NCBI GenBank assembly: GCA_017617065.1
Contig: JAFZWP010000013.1
Location: forward strand, 124,001-188,000
Direction: 5' to 3'
Length of the DNA: 64,000 nucleotides
Source: Bacilli bacterium
GTDB lineage: Bacteria; Bacillota_I; Bacilli_A; ML615J-28; CAG-698
How positions within the stretch are numbered: the stretch's first letter is position 1; each line of letters opens with the position of its first letter. Below the pieces are notes generated by a model. It made no database searches, was not told the origin of the DNA, and worked only from the letters and a program-made list of their open reading frames with translations. Positions 63,191 through 64,000 of the stretch are shown piece after piece. The translations under genes and the position numbers were made by a program.

Positions 63191-64000
63191 AATTTGACCT
63201 CTTCTTTCTTTTCCTCTACTCTTTTTAATATTACGATACTTTGTGCTTCAACAAACACTTCTATCTTTCCATTTATATTTTTAATATCTTTATTAACTTT
63301 ACCATTTCCACCATAAATACTACGGTTTGAATTAAATACTTCTTCATAATTATAAATAGTATCAATGGCCTCAATAAAACTATCGTTCATATTGAAGTTT
63401 AATAAAATTAATAATTCTTCACGGTTTTTATTAAATCTTTTATAAATATAACCTTCATGGCCATTATCTTCTTTTATCCATTCAAAGCCAGACGTATCTT
63501 GATCAAGCTCCCATAGCTCTGAATGTTTTAAATAGAATTTATTCAAATCCGCAAAATACTTTTGCATTTGATTATGACGTGGGTATTTAAGTAAAATCCA
63601 GTCAAGCCCTTGCGTATAATTCCATTCAATAAATTGAGCAATCTCAACTCCCATAAAGGTTAATTTCTTACCAGGGTGAGTCATCATATAGCCATAATAT
63701 GCTCTTAAATCATTAAATTTTTGATCATATTCACCAGGCATCTTATCAAGTATTGATTTCTTACCATGTACTACTTCATCATGACTTAAAGGTAATATAT
63801 AGTTTTCATTATAAGCATAATCTAAAGAAAACGACATATTGTGATGGCAACCCCATCTAGTAGTTGATTGCATATAATTTAGCGTATCATGCATCCAGCC
63901 CATATTCCATTTAAAATCAAATCCAAGTCCACCTAAATAAACCGGTGTAGTAATACCCGCAAAAGATGTAGACTCTTCGGCGATTGTTATAACATTAGGA
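63187..64000 (-). CDS. glgB: 1,4-alpha-glucan branching enzyme, 5' part outside the window
   Basis: The reading frame runs through the window edge: upstream of the first in-frame Met it continues with [20 protein letters not shown], a conserved GlgB block (IAEEST contains the catalytic Glu), so the start lies beyond 64000. About 270 C-terminal residues are present, with [29 protein letters not shown] and the C-terminal beta domain. It introduces alpha-1,6 branches. First visible gene of the operon glgB-C-D-A-P-GH13. Confidence 0.95.
   Translation of the reverse strand, partial: PNVITIAEESTSFAGITTPVYLGGLGFDFKWNMGWMHDTLNYMQSTTRWGCHHNMSFSLDYAYNENYILPLSHDEVVHGKKSILDKMPGEYDQKFNDLRAYYGYMMTHPGKKLTFMGVEIAQFIEWNYTQGLDWILLKYPRHNQMQKYFADLNKFYLKHSELWELDQDTSGFEWIKEDNGHEGYIYKRFNKNREELLILLNFNMNDSFIEAIDTIYNYEEVFNSNRSIYGGNGKVNKDIKNINGKIEVFVEAQSIVILKRVEEKKEEVKL

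Noticed and set aside
1..64000. Mycoplasma/Spiroplasma genetic code (TGA = Trp)
   Set aside because: TGA ends several genes at sensible places, for example the VTC gene (14109), the antitoxin and glgB (ATGA overlaps), and Trp is encoded by TGG in PolC and glycogen genes.

Overview
The window is AT-rich bacterial DNA from a low-GC member of the Bacillota/Mycoplasmatota assemblage. It carries a PolC-type replicative polymerase, Gram-positive style lipoproteins and strong AGGAGG ribosome binding sites. The stretched TATAAT-rich intergenic regions and the gene set (pyrophosphate-dependent phosphofructokinase, K+-type membrane pyrophosphatase, glgBCDAP, c-di-GMP phosphodiesterases) would fit an uncultured gut Bacilli/RF39/Acholeplasma-like lineage. 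TGA is used as a stop codon, so the mycoplasma code 4 does not apply. The taxonomic guess is inference; no marker was searched.

Layout. 1-8.9 kb: M16C peptidase (cut by the window), a 6S RNA gene, an SAM methyltransferase/HD-GYP pair, a PAS-degenerate GGDEF-EAL protein, an RlmCD-type rRNA methyltransferase and a PPi-dependent phosphofructokinase. 9-19.2 kb: envelope region with a collagen-like lipoprotein, a DUF697-type membrane protein, the beta-helix lipoprotein/VTC/DUF4956 operon behind apparent response-regulator boxes, a GNAT/iron-ADH pair and a small lipoprotein. 19.2-23.4 kb: a small accessory island with a YhcG-type PDDEXK nuclease, a RelB/DinJ antitoxin with an unusual partner, an Xre-Nudix fusion and a KilA-N protein. 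23.4-41.6 kb: housekeeping genes (second RlmCD paralogue, GAPDH, AroQ, BaxI, PolC, membrane pyrophosphatase) mixed with surface and membrane proteins and a glycosyltransferase. 41.6-43.6 kb: a RhuM-PLD-like gene behind a leader peptide/terminator, tRNA-Cys, and a possibly leaderless nuclease-like gene. 43.6-52.3 kb: one 2907-residue membrane-anchored protein with fifteen about 91-residue tandem repeats. 52.4-55.2 kb: plus-strand island with tRNA-Leu(CAA), a ZIP metal transporter and a lipase-like lipoprotein. 55.2-64 kb: a compact glycogen operon, glgB-glgC-glgD-glgA-glgP-GH13, all on the minus strand.

How it fits together. The cell appears to store glycogen (GlgB/C/D/A), degrade it by GlgP plus a GH13 enzyme, and run glycolysis with a PPi-linked phosphofructokinase and GAPDH. 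The membrane pyrophosphatase couples pyrophosphate to ion pumping. Most genes are on the minus strand. Intergenic regions are very short, and at many of them the terminator of one gene overlaps, or lies within a few bases of, the -35/-10 of the next promoter.

The most unusual items are the giant repeat protein, the antitoxin-linked small protein with a Fic-like start, the leader-peptide/terminator in front of the RhuM-PLD gene, the direct-repeat regulatory boxes before the VTC operon, and two paralogous rRNA methyltransferases that each sit directly behind the terminator of a glycolytic gene.
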